From the IMG/VR virus record IMGVR_UViG_3300028548_002085, positions 1 through 23,930 of that record: 23,930 nt of DNA; one strand, given 5' to 3'. How positions within the stretch are numbered: the first letter of the stretch is position 1; every line of letters starts with the position of its first letter. The notes beneath the pieces are model-generated. The model made no database searches, had not been told where the DNA came from, and saw only the letters and a program-made list of their open reading frames with translations. Source of the stretch: a virus. Shown here in pieces: positions 1-5,676 of the stretch. A program made the position numbers and the translations under genes.

Positions 1-165
1 CCCCTCCTCTTTGAACCATTTGAGCTTGTGGTCGCCGCCGTTTAAAAACGCCTTAATCGAATGCTCCTGAGTGGCCACTTCCTGTTTGTCTGTCGACACG
101 CGCATGTACGCCGCATAATTGCCGCCGTGTTCTGCGCCATGGTCTTCTCTAGTATTTATAAGCAT
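1..165 (-). CDS. Serine site-specific recombinase, N-terminal fragment (cut by window edge)
   Basis: Only the first 55 codons are present; the gene continues beyond the left edge. Residues 17-28 read NYAAYMRVSTDKQ-like, the N-terminal signature of the resolvase/invertase family (Y-x-R-V-S-T-x-x-Q), in which the serine, here S24, is the nucleophile that forms the covalent 5'-phosphoserine link with DNA. The fragment ends in WFKEEG, matching the family's next conserved acidic-glycine motif. The start codon overlaps the stop of the upstream minus-strand gene (TAATG), so the two are probably translationally coupled. Family knowledge: such enzymes integrate, excise or invert DNA. Whether this is a large serine integrase or a small resolvase cannot be decided without the rest. 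Beside a T7-like virion module, a phage integrase is the likeliest role. Confidence 0.85.
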   Translation of the reverse strand, partial: MLINTREDHGAEHGGNYAAYMRVSTDKQEVATQEHSIKAFLNGGDHKLKWFKEEG

Positions 166-500
166 TAGGATTCCATCACTTTCTTAACATGCAAGATTAA
201 GGCGTCTATATCATCGTAATGCCATTCCTCAGTGTACTCACCGTCTTCATCACGCTCACCAAACATAAATTGTTTCATTTTCCCCTCTAAGCGCTGTTCT
301 GGGAACTCAGTATTAGTTAAGTCTTTGTAATCAACCCAGATAACCAATTGGAATCCATGGTCCAGTTCCAATAGAATGCAAGGCATGGCGTCATTGTGCC
401 AAGAATGGTCCTTAAAACCATAAGAGCTTATAGCTGCAAGTATTGTGTCAAATGCTGGCCCGTTATCAAAACTGGCAAATTCATTTAAGTACGCTTTCAT
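165..500 (-). CDS. Hypothetical acidic protein, first gene of the recombinase operon
   Basis: A 111-residue protein that I do not recognise. The ATG at 500 is chosen because AAAGGAATAGGG lies just upstream; an in-frame GTG at 518 would add six residues but has a poorer ribosome site. The protein is acidic with several aromatic residues (GFQLVIWVDYKD near the middle, EEWHYDD near the end), and shows no signal peptide or membrane segment. It looks like a small globular alpha/beta protein. Its stop overlaps the start of the serine recombinase by one base, so it is probably co-expressed with it and could be a regulator or accessory factor. That role is inferred from position only. Confidence 0.7.
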   Translation of the reverse strand: MKAYLNEFASFDNGPAFDTILAAISSYGFKDHSWHNDAMPCILLELDHGFQLVIWVDYKDLTNTEFPEQRLEGKMKQFMFGERDEDGEYTEEWHYDDIDALILHVKKVMES

Positions 501-534
501 TTTCCCTATTCCTTTCACTAGTTGTTCACCTATT

Positions 535-563
535 CAACAGCGATAGCACTGTGCTAGCTGTTG
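535..563. promoter_or_regulatory. Imperfect dyad in the divergent control region, candidate operator or att site
   Basis: The arms are CAACAGC (535-541) plus TAGCAC (544-549) against GTGCTA (551-556) plus GCTGTTG (557-563). That is 13 paired positions with a central T at 550 and two unpaired bases at 542-543. The dyad lies almost midway between the divergent starts at 500 (minus) and 600 (plus). A ribbon-helix-helix gene begins at 600, so an operator for that repressor is a natural reading. A recombinase attachment site is the alternative. No convincing -35/-10 pair was found around it. Confidence 0.5.
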
Positions 564-580
564 TGCAAGTACCAGATGTA
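561..580 (+). promoter_or_regulatory. 20-bp shared element, copy 1 (promoter- or operator-like)
   Basis: TTGTGCAAGTACCAGATGTA matches 17 of 20 positions with the element at 9532-9551, ahead of the major capsid gene. The last 11 bases are identical in both. Here it lies 19 bases upstream of the first plus-strand gene and overlaps the right arm of the dyad. No good -10 box follows, so it may be a non-sigma70 or phage-specific promoter, or a regulator site. Confidence 0.4.
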
Positions 581-599
581 ACAATTATGGAACGGATCT

Positions 600-788
600 A
601 TGAGCAACACAAAAGCAGTGATATTCATGCGAACCCACCCCGAGGTGAAAGATGCCGTCGAGGCCAAAGCAAAAGCCGCGCAAATGTCCACAAATTTGTG
701 GCTGGAAGAGCTGCTGTGCCGCGAATTGAACCTCAACCTGGAGCATCAATTGAAGGTGATGACTAGGGCGGCGGGTCACGTGGCATGA
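600..788 (+). CDS. Arc/CopG-like ribbon-helix-helix transcription regulator
   Basis: A 62-residue protein. Residues 4-15 (TKAVIFMRTHPE) look like the short DNA-contacting beta strand of ribbon-helix-helix dimers. A helix follows (EVKDAVEAKAKAAQ), then the typical turn MSTNLW and a second helix (LEELLCREL). Family knowledge: these proteins bind as dimers of dimers to short palindromic operators and often repress their own gene. It is the first rightward gene, directly downstream of the dyad at 535-563, so autoregulation or control of the divergent recombinase operon is a sound inference. Its stop overlaps the next gene start (GCATGA). The fold assignment is by pattern only. Confidence 0.65.
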   Translation: MSNTKAVIFMRTHPEVKDAVEAKAKAAQMSTNLWLEELLCRELNLNLEHQLKVMTRAAGHVA

Positions 789-1186
789 AGTTTCGCAAGT
801 ACAACGCCAAAAAAGTCGAGCTGGACGGCGTGATATTCGACAGCCAGTCCGAGGCCAAACACTACTGGCACACCCTCAAGCCGCGTGCAGAGGCCGGCGA
901 AATAACAAATCTACTAATGCAGCCAGTCTACCGGTGCGAAATCAATGGGAAATTAATATGCAAGTACATCGCGGATTTTCAATACTTCGAATGGAAGATA
1001 GAAGATACGGAAGGTCACCTCGGCTACAAAGTAGTGGAGGATGTGAAGGGGTTCAAAACACCGATCTACAACTTAAAGAAGAAACTGGTGCAAGCGCTCT
1101 ACCCAGGGACATCAATTTGCGAGATATCACCGTCGCTGTATCGCTCAATGAAGTGGTCCTTGCCGTCGCACGCCGTGGCAATATAA
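785..1186 (+). CDS. DUF1064-type phage nuclease-like protein
   Basis: A 133-residue protein. It opens with the DUF1064 pattern KYNAKKVELDG..FDS..EA..Y (residues 5-27). It then has YIADFQY (D64) and VVEDVKGF (E85, D86, K88), followed by the basic helix YNLKKKLVQALYP. The D64 and D86-x-K88 spacing fits a PD-(D/E)XK nuclease core, and the family is regarded as a phage endonuclease or Holliday-junction-resolvase-like group. The domain ends near residue 112. The last 20 residues lie over the start of the next reading frame and look less conserved. It overlaps the regulator upstream by four bases and sits in the DNA-metabolism block, which suits a recombination or junction-processing role. Confidence 0.8.
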   Translation: MKFRKYNAKKVELDGVIFDSQSEAKHYWHTLKPRAEAGEITNLLMQPVYRCEINGKLICKYIADFQYFEWKIEDTEGHLGYKVVEDVKGFKTPIYNLKKKLVQALYPGTSICEISPSLYRSMKWSLPSHAVAI

Positions 1187-1425
1187 GCAGCGTCGATTTG
1201 ATATCTGCGTGCCGTGAGCAAGATTTAACCGTCTGGCGTTTCGTTCTCTACGGCCTGTGCCGCGAACTGACCTATGCAAGCTATGGCAAGATAGCGCGCA
1301 TCTTGGGCAACCGCCATCACACTACAATACTCAAAGGTCTGGAACGTCTTAAAGAGTTGCGCGCAAAAGACCCCGCGATTGATGCCGCATACACGACGCT
1401 GTTTGCAGAACTGTCTCGGGGCTGA
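1117..1425 (+). CDS. Stand-alone DnaA domain IV-like DNA-binding protein
   Basis: A protein of about 102 residues that is almost exactly the C-terminal DnaA-box-binding domain (Bac_DnaA_C) with no ATPase domain. Against E. coli DnaA as I remember it, the alignment is gapless from R33 (R399) through G57 (P423) to H67, H68, T69 (D433, H434, T435). The minor-groove arginine and two of the three signature bases-contacting residues are kept, with Asp to His and Pro to Gly changes. The motif CRELTYASYGKIARILGNRH gives the helix-turn-helix. The start is uncertain: TTG 1117 follows AGGGA by seven bases and fits the domain boundary, while in-frame starts at 934, 958, 991 or 1153 are possible. It overlaps the DUF1064 3' end. 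A role at the candidate origin (2600-2762) is inferred. Confidence 0.7.
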   Translation: MRDITVAVSLNEVVLAVARRGNISSVDLISACREQDLTVWRFVLYGLCRELTYASYGKIARILGNRHHTTILKGLERLKELRAKDPAIDAAYTTLFAELSRG

Positions 1426-1432
1426 TTTCTTT

Positions 1433-1945
1433 ATGGCCAAAGCGTACAAACACCAGACTACACGTTATGTTGCAGATCGTAACCCCGATTGGCGTAGCAA
1501 GCTGGCCCAAGGCGAGATGTTTGAGGCTCGGGTGCGCAATTGGCTGACTGAGCAAGGTCACGAATGTTGGAAGCCGAAGGAAACTTACTATGATCTGCGC
1601 ATCAATATCGAAGTCCCGCTGTACGGAGCCCTGCCCCTTACCGGCGAATGCAAATACGATGCATCAGCGGCCAGCACGCACAATCTATGCTTGCAAGTCT
1701 TCGATGGCGGCAAGCCATCCGGCATCCATCCAGAAGGTCCAAACCCACATCTATGGTTTCACGGCGTCGGTGATGAGTGTTGGATCATCCGCACTAAGAT
1801 CCTTCAGTCAGTCGTCGAGACCTACGCGCAGTCTTGGGGCGGCAAGATCGTCGAGATGGGCAACACGTCCGAGAAAGCCAAAGGCATCCTGATGCCAATC
1901 ACAGCAGCCAAGAAGGCCATCGGCGGACAGTGGGTGACGTTATGA
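1433..1945 (+). CDS. Putative PD-(D/E)XK nuclease
   Basis: A 170-residue protein starting at ATG 1433, eight bases after the previous stop; an in-frame ATG at 1379 would overlap the previous gene deeply. It has a helix GEMFEARVRNWLTEQGHE (about 27-44), then D54 (YYDLRI) and the E72-C-K74 motif (LTGECKYD). D..ExK with a preceding glutamate helix is the layout of PD-(D/E)XK endonucleases. A C-terminal lysine-rich helix follows. Family inference only: the substrate is unknown, and a Holliday-junction resolvase, an exonuclease or a restriction-like enzyme are all possible. The gene overlaps the downstream zinc-finger gene by four bases (ATGA), so it is coupled to it. Confidence 0.6.
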   Translation: MAKAYKHQTTRYVADRNPDWRSKLAQGEMFEARVRNWLTEQGHECWKPKETYYDLRINIEVPLYGALPLTGECKYDASAASTHNLCLQVFDGGKPSGIHPEGPNPHLWFHGVGDECWIIRTKILQSVVETYAQSWGGKIVEMGNTSEKAKGILMPITAAKKAIGGQWVTL

Positions 1946-2091
1946 ACACAAAGCAATGCCCGAATTGCGACGGTGAAGGTGAAGCCTTCTACGAGTTCCC
2001 CGACTTTGAGGAGCGAAAGGCACAGTGCGAAGAGTGTAACGGATCAGGCAGAGTAGATGACGACCGCGAAGAGGACGAAATAGACTTCTAA
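1942..2091 (+). CDS. DnaJ-type zinc-finger miniprotein
   Basis: A 49-residue protein with two C-x-x-C-x-G-x-G motifs, CPNCDGEG (C6, C9) and CEECNGSG (C29, C32). These are the paired zinc-binding knuckles of the DnaJ central domain. A very acidic tail follows (DDDREEDEID). There is no J domain, so it is not a DnaJ co-chaperone. Small phage proteins of this kind probably bind protein or nucleic acid through one zinc ion. It starts inside the stop of the nuclease gene (ATGA), and its own stop shares one base with the start of the replication gene (TAATG), so it is translated as part of that operon. Confidence 0.75.
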   Translation: MNTKQCPNCDGEGEAFYEFPDFEERKAQCEECNGSGRVDDDREEDEIDF

Positions 2092-3044
2092 TGGAAAAGT
2101 CTAAGCTCACACCAGATCCGATCAGGGATGCACCCGACGGCCACGGCGAAGGCCAATCACCAGGTGCAGTCTCAATCATGCCAGGTAGAGCCACCAGAGA
2201 CTTGCGCTTCGTACAGTATCCAATGTCGTTCTTTATCCTGTCTTATGGATGCTCACACGCATCAGCATACACCGCCTGCTTCTGGGTCAATCAAGCCACA
2301 ATTGCGCGTACTCTTAACATCTCACAGCAAGCAGTGTCACAGCACTTCAACAAGCTCATTGCGTGGGGCTATCTAGAGAAGCTGCGCAAGGAAGCACCCG
2401 CCAGACCCTACGGCAAGAAGGGCGCAATCTGGAGGGTCATATACGATCCAAGGATGACATGGGAACAAGTACTGGCCAACGCTCCAGAGGTAGAGAAGAC
2501 AGTAGAAGAGCTGGCAAAGATAGCCACAGCAAGCATCGATCTGGCAGACAGAGGACCCAAAGGACACCTGACTAAGGCACGCAAGAAGCCTCAACAGCCT
2601 GTGGATAAGTCTAAAGCTACACAAGCCACAGCTTGTAAGCCTGCTAGCAAGAGTGATGACGAATACAAGCCCCAGCTTGTGCAGACTAACAAGGTGCAGC
2701 TTGTACATAACTACTACAATGAACTAGATAATAAGAAGACTATAGATGAAGGTATCTGTAGAAGAATGTGCGCAAGTTACACACGCGTGGTGCAGGAGAC
2801 ATACGGAAGGTCGTGGGTATACGATGACCGTCAGATGTCACTGGCCGCTGACCTGATCCGCATGGGCTACACTGTCGATACGTTCACCACTGATGCGCGA
2901 GGCGTGGTGCGTTGGCTTGCGAAGAAGAACAAGCAGGCACCTCAATCATTGCAGTACTTCATCACTCGTAAGACCAACGACAGTAAGCCTAAGGACGCTG
3001 CAAGCATAGTCAAACACTTGGGCTCGAAGATGAGGATGACATGA
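2091..3044 (+). CDS. Winged-helix replication-initiator-like protein
   Basis: A 317-residue protein. Residues about 66-118 form a winged helix-turn-helix (ATIARTLNISQQAVSQHFNK, then LEKLRKE and a wing ending in WRVIYDP). Residues about 155-225 are a low-complexity K/Q/T/S linker. The C-terminal part (about 225-317) is a compact helical region ending in basic residues. N-terminal DNA-binding domain, linker and C-terminal partner domain is the layout of phage replication initiators such as lambda O. The DNA that encodes the linker holds a DnaA box, three palindromic iterons and an A+T-rich stretch, as in lambda ori. A plain MarR-like regulator is the alternative. It is coupled to its neighbours on both sides. 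Confidence 0.6.
   Translation: MEKSKLTPDPIRDAPDGHGEGQSPGAVSIMPGRATRDLRFVQYPMSFFILSYGCSHASAYTACFWVNQATIARTLNISQQAVSQHFNKLIAWGYLEKLRKEAPARPYGKKGAIWRVIYDPRMTWEQVLANAPEVEKTVEELAKIATASIDLADRGPKGHLTKARKKPQQPVDKSKATQATACKPASKSDDEYKPQLVQTNKVQLVHNYYNELDNKKTIDEGICRRMCASYTRVVQETYGRSWVYDDRQMSLAADLIRMGYTVDTFTTDARGVVRWLAKKNKQAPQSLQYFITRKTNDSKPKDAASIVKHLGSKMRMT
2600..2608 (-). promoter_or_regulatory. Perfect DnaA box (TTATCCACA on the minus strand)
   Basis: The plus strand reads TGTGGATAA, the exact complement of the consensus high-affinity DnaA box TTATCCACA. It lies 12 bases before the first palindromic iteron, within the replication-initiator-like gene. Confidence 0.6.
2621..2704. repeat. Three 16-bp palindromic iterons
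   Basis: The units are ACAAGCCACAGCTTGT (2621-2636), ACAAGCCCCAGCTTGT (2665-2680) and ACAAGGTGCAGCTTGT (2689-2704). Start-to-start distances are 44 and 24 bases. The outer arms ACAAG and CTTGT are invariant. Unit 1 sits in a different codon register from units 2 and 3, so the repeat is conserved as DNA and not because of the encoded peptide. A fourth copy, identical to unit 2, is at 9567-9582. Confidence 0.7.
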
Positions 3045-3223
3045 TTGTGCAAAGATCAGACGGTCCATTGGTGTTTGTCCGCCAGTGGATTATTGATAGG
3101 GCGAAGGCACGCATAAAATCTGTGCGTAAAAGGCGACCCTTGCCCCCCCGCCCCCTGCCACGTGTAGTGGGGGGTCACATAAAAGTATTTTCCAGAAAAA
3201 CATTGAAAGGAATTTTGGGATGA
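3041..3223 (+). CDS. Hypothetical small basic protein
   Basis: A 60-residue ORF joined to both neighbours by ATGA overlaps (at 3041 and 3220), which argues that ribosomes do pass through it. The protein is strongly basic (KARIKSVRKRR, then proline-rich PLPPRPLPR) and matches nothing I know. The middle contains long C and G runs that form a hairpin (3152-3174), so the stretch may be kept for DNA or RNA reasons as much as for protein. An alternative is that it only serves as a translational bridge to the next gene. Confidence 0.45.
   Translation: MIVQRSDGPLVFVRQWIIDRAKARIKSVRKRRPLPPRPLPRVVGGHIKVFSRKTLKGILG
3152..3174 (+). other. GC-rich hairpin inside the small ORF
   Basis: CCCC (3152-3155), bulge TG, CCAC (3158-3161), loop GTGTA, then GTGG (3167-3170) and GGGG (3171-3174). 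This is an 8-bp stem with a 2-base bulge. No T run follows, so it is not a standard terminator. It could slow or process the transcript before the SSB-like gene. Confidence 0.4.
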
Positions 3224-3537
3224 AGAAGCGATACAATGTGGTGCAGGCGAAGTCTGTTCCAAACCAAGAGAAGGCCATTTGGCTAAAGCACGGTGCTGCC
3301 TTTGAGACTGATGGCAAGATCAGCATTAAGTTAGAGAGTTTGCCTATACCCAATGCGGAGGGTGATATTTGGCTGAAGCTGTTTGAGGCGGATGACCGTC
3401 CAACTGGTTCTGGTGCGGCGGCTAACTACATGGCGGACAATGCTGGTGGTGGTCAGGCTCCTTGGCCTACGAAGGATGTTGGGCCTACTGATGCGGCTCC
3501 CACGTTAGGGGGCATTGATGACGAAATCCCGTTCTAG
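3220..3537 (+). CDS. Small SSB-like protein with acidic DDEIPF tip
   Basis: A 105-residue protein. The N-terminal half (KRYNVVQAKSV..KAIWLKHGAAFE, then ISIKLESLPIP) looks like an all-beta fold and resembles small phage proteins seen near replication genes. A glycine/alanine/proline-rich flexible region (about 62-97) leads to the C-terminus GGIDDEIPF. A disordered linker ending in acidic residues plus I-P-F is the hallmark of single-stranded-DNA-binding proteins, where the tip recruits repair and replication enzymes. It is preceded by AAAGGAATTTTGGG and is coupled to the previous ORF. Its stop, TAG at 3535-3537, must be a true end because the IPF tip acts only as a C-terminus. SSB function is inferred from the tail and location. 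Confidence 0.6.
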   Translation: MKKRYNVVQAKSVPNQEKAIWLKHGAAFETDGKISIKLESLPIPNAEGDIWLKLFEADDRPTGSGAAANYMADNAGGGQAPWPTKDVGPTDAAPTLGGIDDEIPF

Positions 3538-3979
3538 TGCCAAACCGGCTGGTCCTAAGAAGGCTGGTCAACAGAGCGTCCCCAAGGTGGGGCGCTTTGC
3601 CATGGGCGATGTGCAGAAACGTGTGCGTGGTTCTCGGCTTATTTATGACAACCGCGATGACTTGGCGGCGGAGCTGCTCAACTTAGGGTCCAGCAAGATT
3701 ACGGACATCGTAGATATATTTGAGGATGACGCTGGCCGGCAAAGTGTGCGCTTAAAGCCTGTGGGCGATATCAGTGATGCAGCGCTTCGAGCCATCAAGA
3801 AGATCAAGGTTACGCCTGGGCGCGATGGGGACATGGTCGAGGTGGAGTTGATCGACAAGGTGCGTGTGCTTCAGATGCTGGCAAAGGCCGGTGGTCTGTT
3901 GGAAGCGGAAAAAGAGGTGGACAAGCCGTCGGTTGTTTCGATTGAGATGGTGATGCCCAAGAGTGATGCGGATGGCTGA
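3518..3979 (+). CDS. terS: Terminase small subunit
   Basis: A 153-residue protein starting at ATG 3518, five bases after AGGGGG; a TTG at 3515 is too close to that site. The N-terminus is basic and disordered. The middle and C-terminus read ISDAALRAIKKIKV, then VELIDKVRVLQMLAKAGGL, a pattern typical of Terminase_2-type small subunits, where the last helix pair forms the oligomer core. Role: recognises phage DNA and delivers it to the large subunit and portal. It overlaps the SSB-like tip-coding sequence by 20 bases and lies one small gene ahead of the large terminase, as expected. There is no obvious N-terminal helix-turn-helix, so identification rests on the C-terminal pattern and context. 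Confidence 0.65.
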   Translation: MTKSRSSAKPAGPKKAGQQSVPKVGRFAMGDVQKRVRGSRLIYDNRDDLAAELLNLGSSKITDIVDIFEDDAGRQSVRLKPVGDISDAALRAIKKIKVTPGRDGDMVEVELIDKVRVLQMLAKAGGLLEAEKEVDKPSVVSIEMVMPKSDADG

Positions 3980-4154
3980 TTACACCCGCCACTACGACGA
4001 ATACATTGAGTGTGAACTGTGTGGTCAGCAAACAAAGGGGCGCGTGTACGATGATGTTCGCTCCAAGGTTGTCTGTGGTTCGTGCCACGGCGAGTTGTTG
4101 GAGAGCGTGGTTAGAATGGCGGTAGCGCCCTGGGAGAAACTAAATTATGAGTGA
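3972..4154 (+). CDS. Zinc-ribbon miniprotein between the terminase genes
   Basis: A 60-residue protein starting at ATG 3972, eight bases after AAGAG; ATG 3966 is also in frame but too near. It contains two C-x-x-C knuckles, CELC (about 17-20) and CGSC (about 38-41), 17 residues apart, which suit a single zinc ribbon. The rest is helical. It overlaps the small terminase upstream and the large terminase downstream by eight bases each, so it is made with the packaging proteins. Function unknown. Confidence 0.65.
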   Translation: MADYTRHYDEYIECELCGQQTKGRVYDDVRSKVVCGSCHGELLESVVRMAVAPWEKLNYE

Positions 4155-5676
4155 GCAAGCAACACCGGCGGGTTTAAAGTTAGATTTCTCCACGTCACCG
4201 ACTGTGGCTAAGTTTTTTAACTCGGATGCATTTGTGCGTGGATTGCTTGGGCCGGTTGGTTCTGGCAAGAGTTATGCCTGCTGTGCCGAGATATTTCGTC
4301 GCGCTGTTATGCAAAAACCCTCGCCGAGAGATGGTATAAAGTACACGCGCTGGGCTATTGTGAGAAATACGCACCCGATGCTGCGCACCACGACGCTAAA
4401 GACGTGGCTGGAATTGCTGCCCGAACACACTTGGGGCAATGTAAAGTACTCACCGCCCATCACGCATCACATCAAGTTGCCCAGCCGAGACGGTGCCGCC
4501 GGTATTGACTGCGAAATAATCTTCATGGCCTTGGATGATCCGAAAGATGTGCGCAAGCTTTTGTCGCTCGAACTTACCGGCGCGTGGGTTAATGAGTGCC
4601 GTGAGTTGCCCAAGGCAGTCATCGATGGCCTGACGCACCGTGTGGGGCGTTTCCCGACCAAGGCGGATGGCGGACCTACCTGGCGCGGCGTGATTATGGA
4701 TACCAACCCCATGGACGACGACCACTGGTACTACAGATTGGCTGAGAAGGAGCGCCCTGGTGGTAAGTTTCGCTGGGACTTTTTTCGTCAGCCTGGTGGC
4801 GTGTTAGAGGTGGATCTGAAGGATGTGCCGGAGGAAATGCCTGAGGCAAAGGGCTTTATTCATCAGGGCGGCCGTTGGTGGATGACCAACCCCAAGGCGG
4901 AAAACCTGACAAACCTACCAGATGGATATTATGAACAGCTCTTGGGCGGCAAGAATGTCGATTGGGTCAGATGTTATGCGCAGGGGAAGTATACGTTCGT
5001 CCAAGAAGGCCGCGCGGTCTGGCCCGAGTACAACGACGAAATGATGTGTACCGATTTAGAAGCAGATCCGTCAGTGCCAGTGCAGATTGGGCTCGACTTT
5101 GGTCTGACACCGGCGGCAATATTTGCACAACGGATGCCCAACAATACCTGGCACGTCTTGCATGAACTGGTCACGTTTGAAATGGGCCTGGAGCGCTTCT
5201 GTTCTATGCTTAAAAGCGACCTAGAAAGCCGCTTCCCTGGCTATGACACCATGATTTGGGGTGACCCCGCCGGCTCGCAGCGCGATATGATCTTCGAGAC
5301 CACCGCGTTTGAGCATCTCAAAACGCATGGCCTACTGGCACGGCCCACCGCAACCAACGAATTTAGGACACGGCGCGAAGCTCTGGCCATTCCCATGGGC
5401 CGGCTCATCGAAGGCAAGCCAGGGTTTTTAATTGATCGCAAATGCATGCGGCTGCGAAAAAGCTTGGCGGGTGGGTATCACTTTAGACGTGTGGCAATCG
5501 GTGCCGGCCAAGAAAGGTTTAGAGATACGCCCAATAAAAATGAACATTCACACGTTGGTGATGCGGCGGGTTATTGCCTACTGGGCTCGGAGCATAAAAT
5601 TATGACCAAGCGCCCTACCCCGCTCGGTGGCCGGCCTATGCAAGCACAGGTTTTGGACTTCGATGTTTTCGGTTGA
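4147..5676 (+). CDS. terL: Terminase large subunit (packaging ATPase and nuclease)
   Basis: A 509-residue protein. The ATPase has Walker A GPVGSGKS (35-42) and a Walker B-like strand TGAWVNECREL (144-154) in which N149-E150 takes the place of the usual Asp-Glu; E150 would be catalytic. TNPMDDDHWYY (about 186-196) resembles the coupling motif. The RNase H-fold nuclease shows three metal-binding aspartates: D317 (GLDFGLTP), D373 (WGDPAG) and D472 (HVGDAAGY). Role: cuts concatemeric DNA and pumps it into the prohead through the portal. Its length is a little under T7 gp19 (586). It overlaps the zinc-ribbon gene by eight bases and the next gene by 14. Confidence 0.93.
   Translation: MSEQATPAGLKLDFSTSPTVAKFFNSDAFVRGLLGPVGSGKSYACCAEIFRRAVMQKPSPRDGIKYTRWAIVRNTHPMLRTTTLKTWLELLPEHTWGNVKYSPPITHHIKLPSRDGAAGIDCEIIFMALDDPKDVRKLLSLELTGAWVNECRELPKAVIDGLTHRVGRFPTKADGGPTWRGVIMDTNPMDDDHWYYRLAEKERPGGKFRWDFFRQPGGVLEVDLKDVPEEMPEAKGFIHQGGRWWMTNPKAENLTNLPDGYYEQLLGGKNVDWVRCYAQGKYTFVQEGRAVWPEYNDEMMCTDLEADPSVPVQIGLDFGLTPAAIFAQRMPNNTWHVLHELVTFEMGLERFCSMLKSDLESRFPGYDTMIWGDPAGSQRDMIFETTAFEHLKTHGLLARPTATNEFRTRREALAIPMGRLIEGKPGFLIDRKCMRLRKSLAGGYHFRRVAIGAGQERFRDTPNKNEHSHVGDAAGYCLLGSEHKIMTKRPTPLGGRPMQAQVLDFDVFG

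Larger units (their letters stand above)
2600..2762. other. Candidate phage replication origin
   Basis: In order: a consensus DnaA box (2600-2608), three palindromic iterons (2621-2704), then 2705-2762, which is about 70% A+T by hand count and could be the unwinding element. All lie inside the gene for the initiator-like protein, in the segment encoding its linker, as in lambda ori. The layout is seen directly; origin function is inferred. Confidence 0.6.

Noticed and set aside
538-566. Sigma70 promoter for the minus-strand operon (TTGCAC, 17 bases, TATCGC)
   Set aside because: Only three of six matches in each box; the spacing is right but the sequence support is too weak to list.
443-766. 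Plus-strand open frame of 107 codons crossing the divergent region
   Set aside because: It runs antisense to the start of the 111-residue gene, over the dyad, and over the ribbon-helix-helix gene in another frame; no family features are seen.
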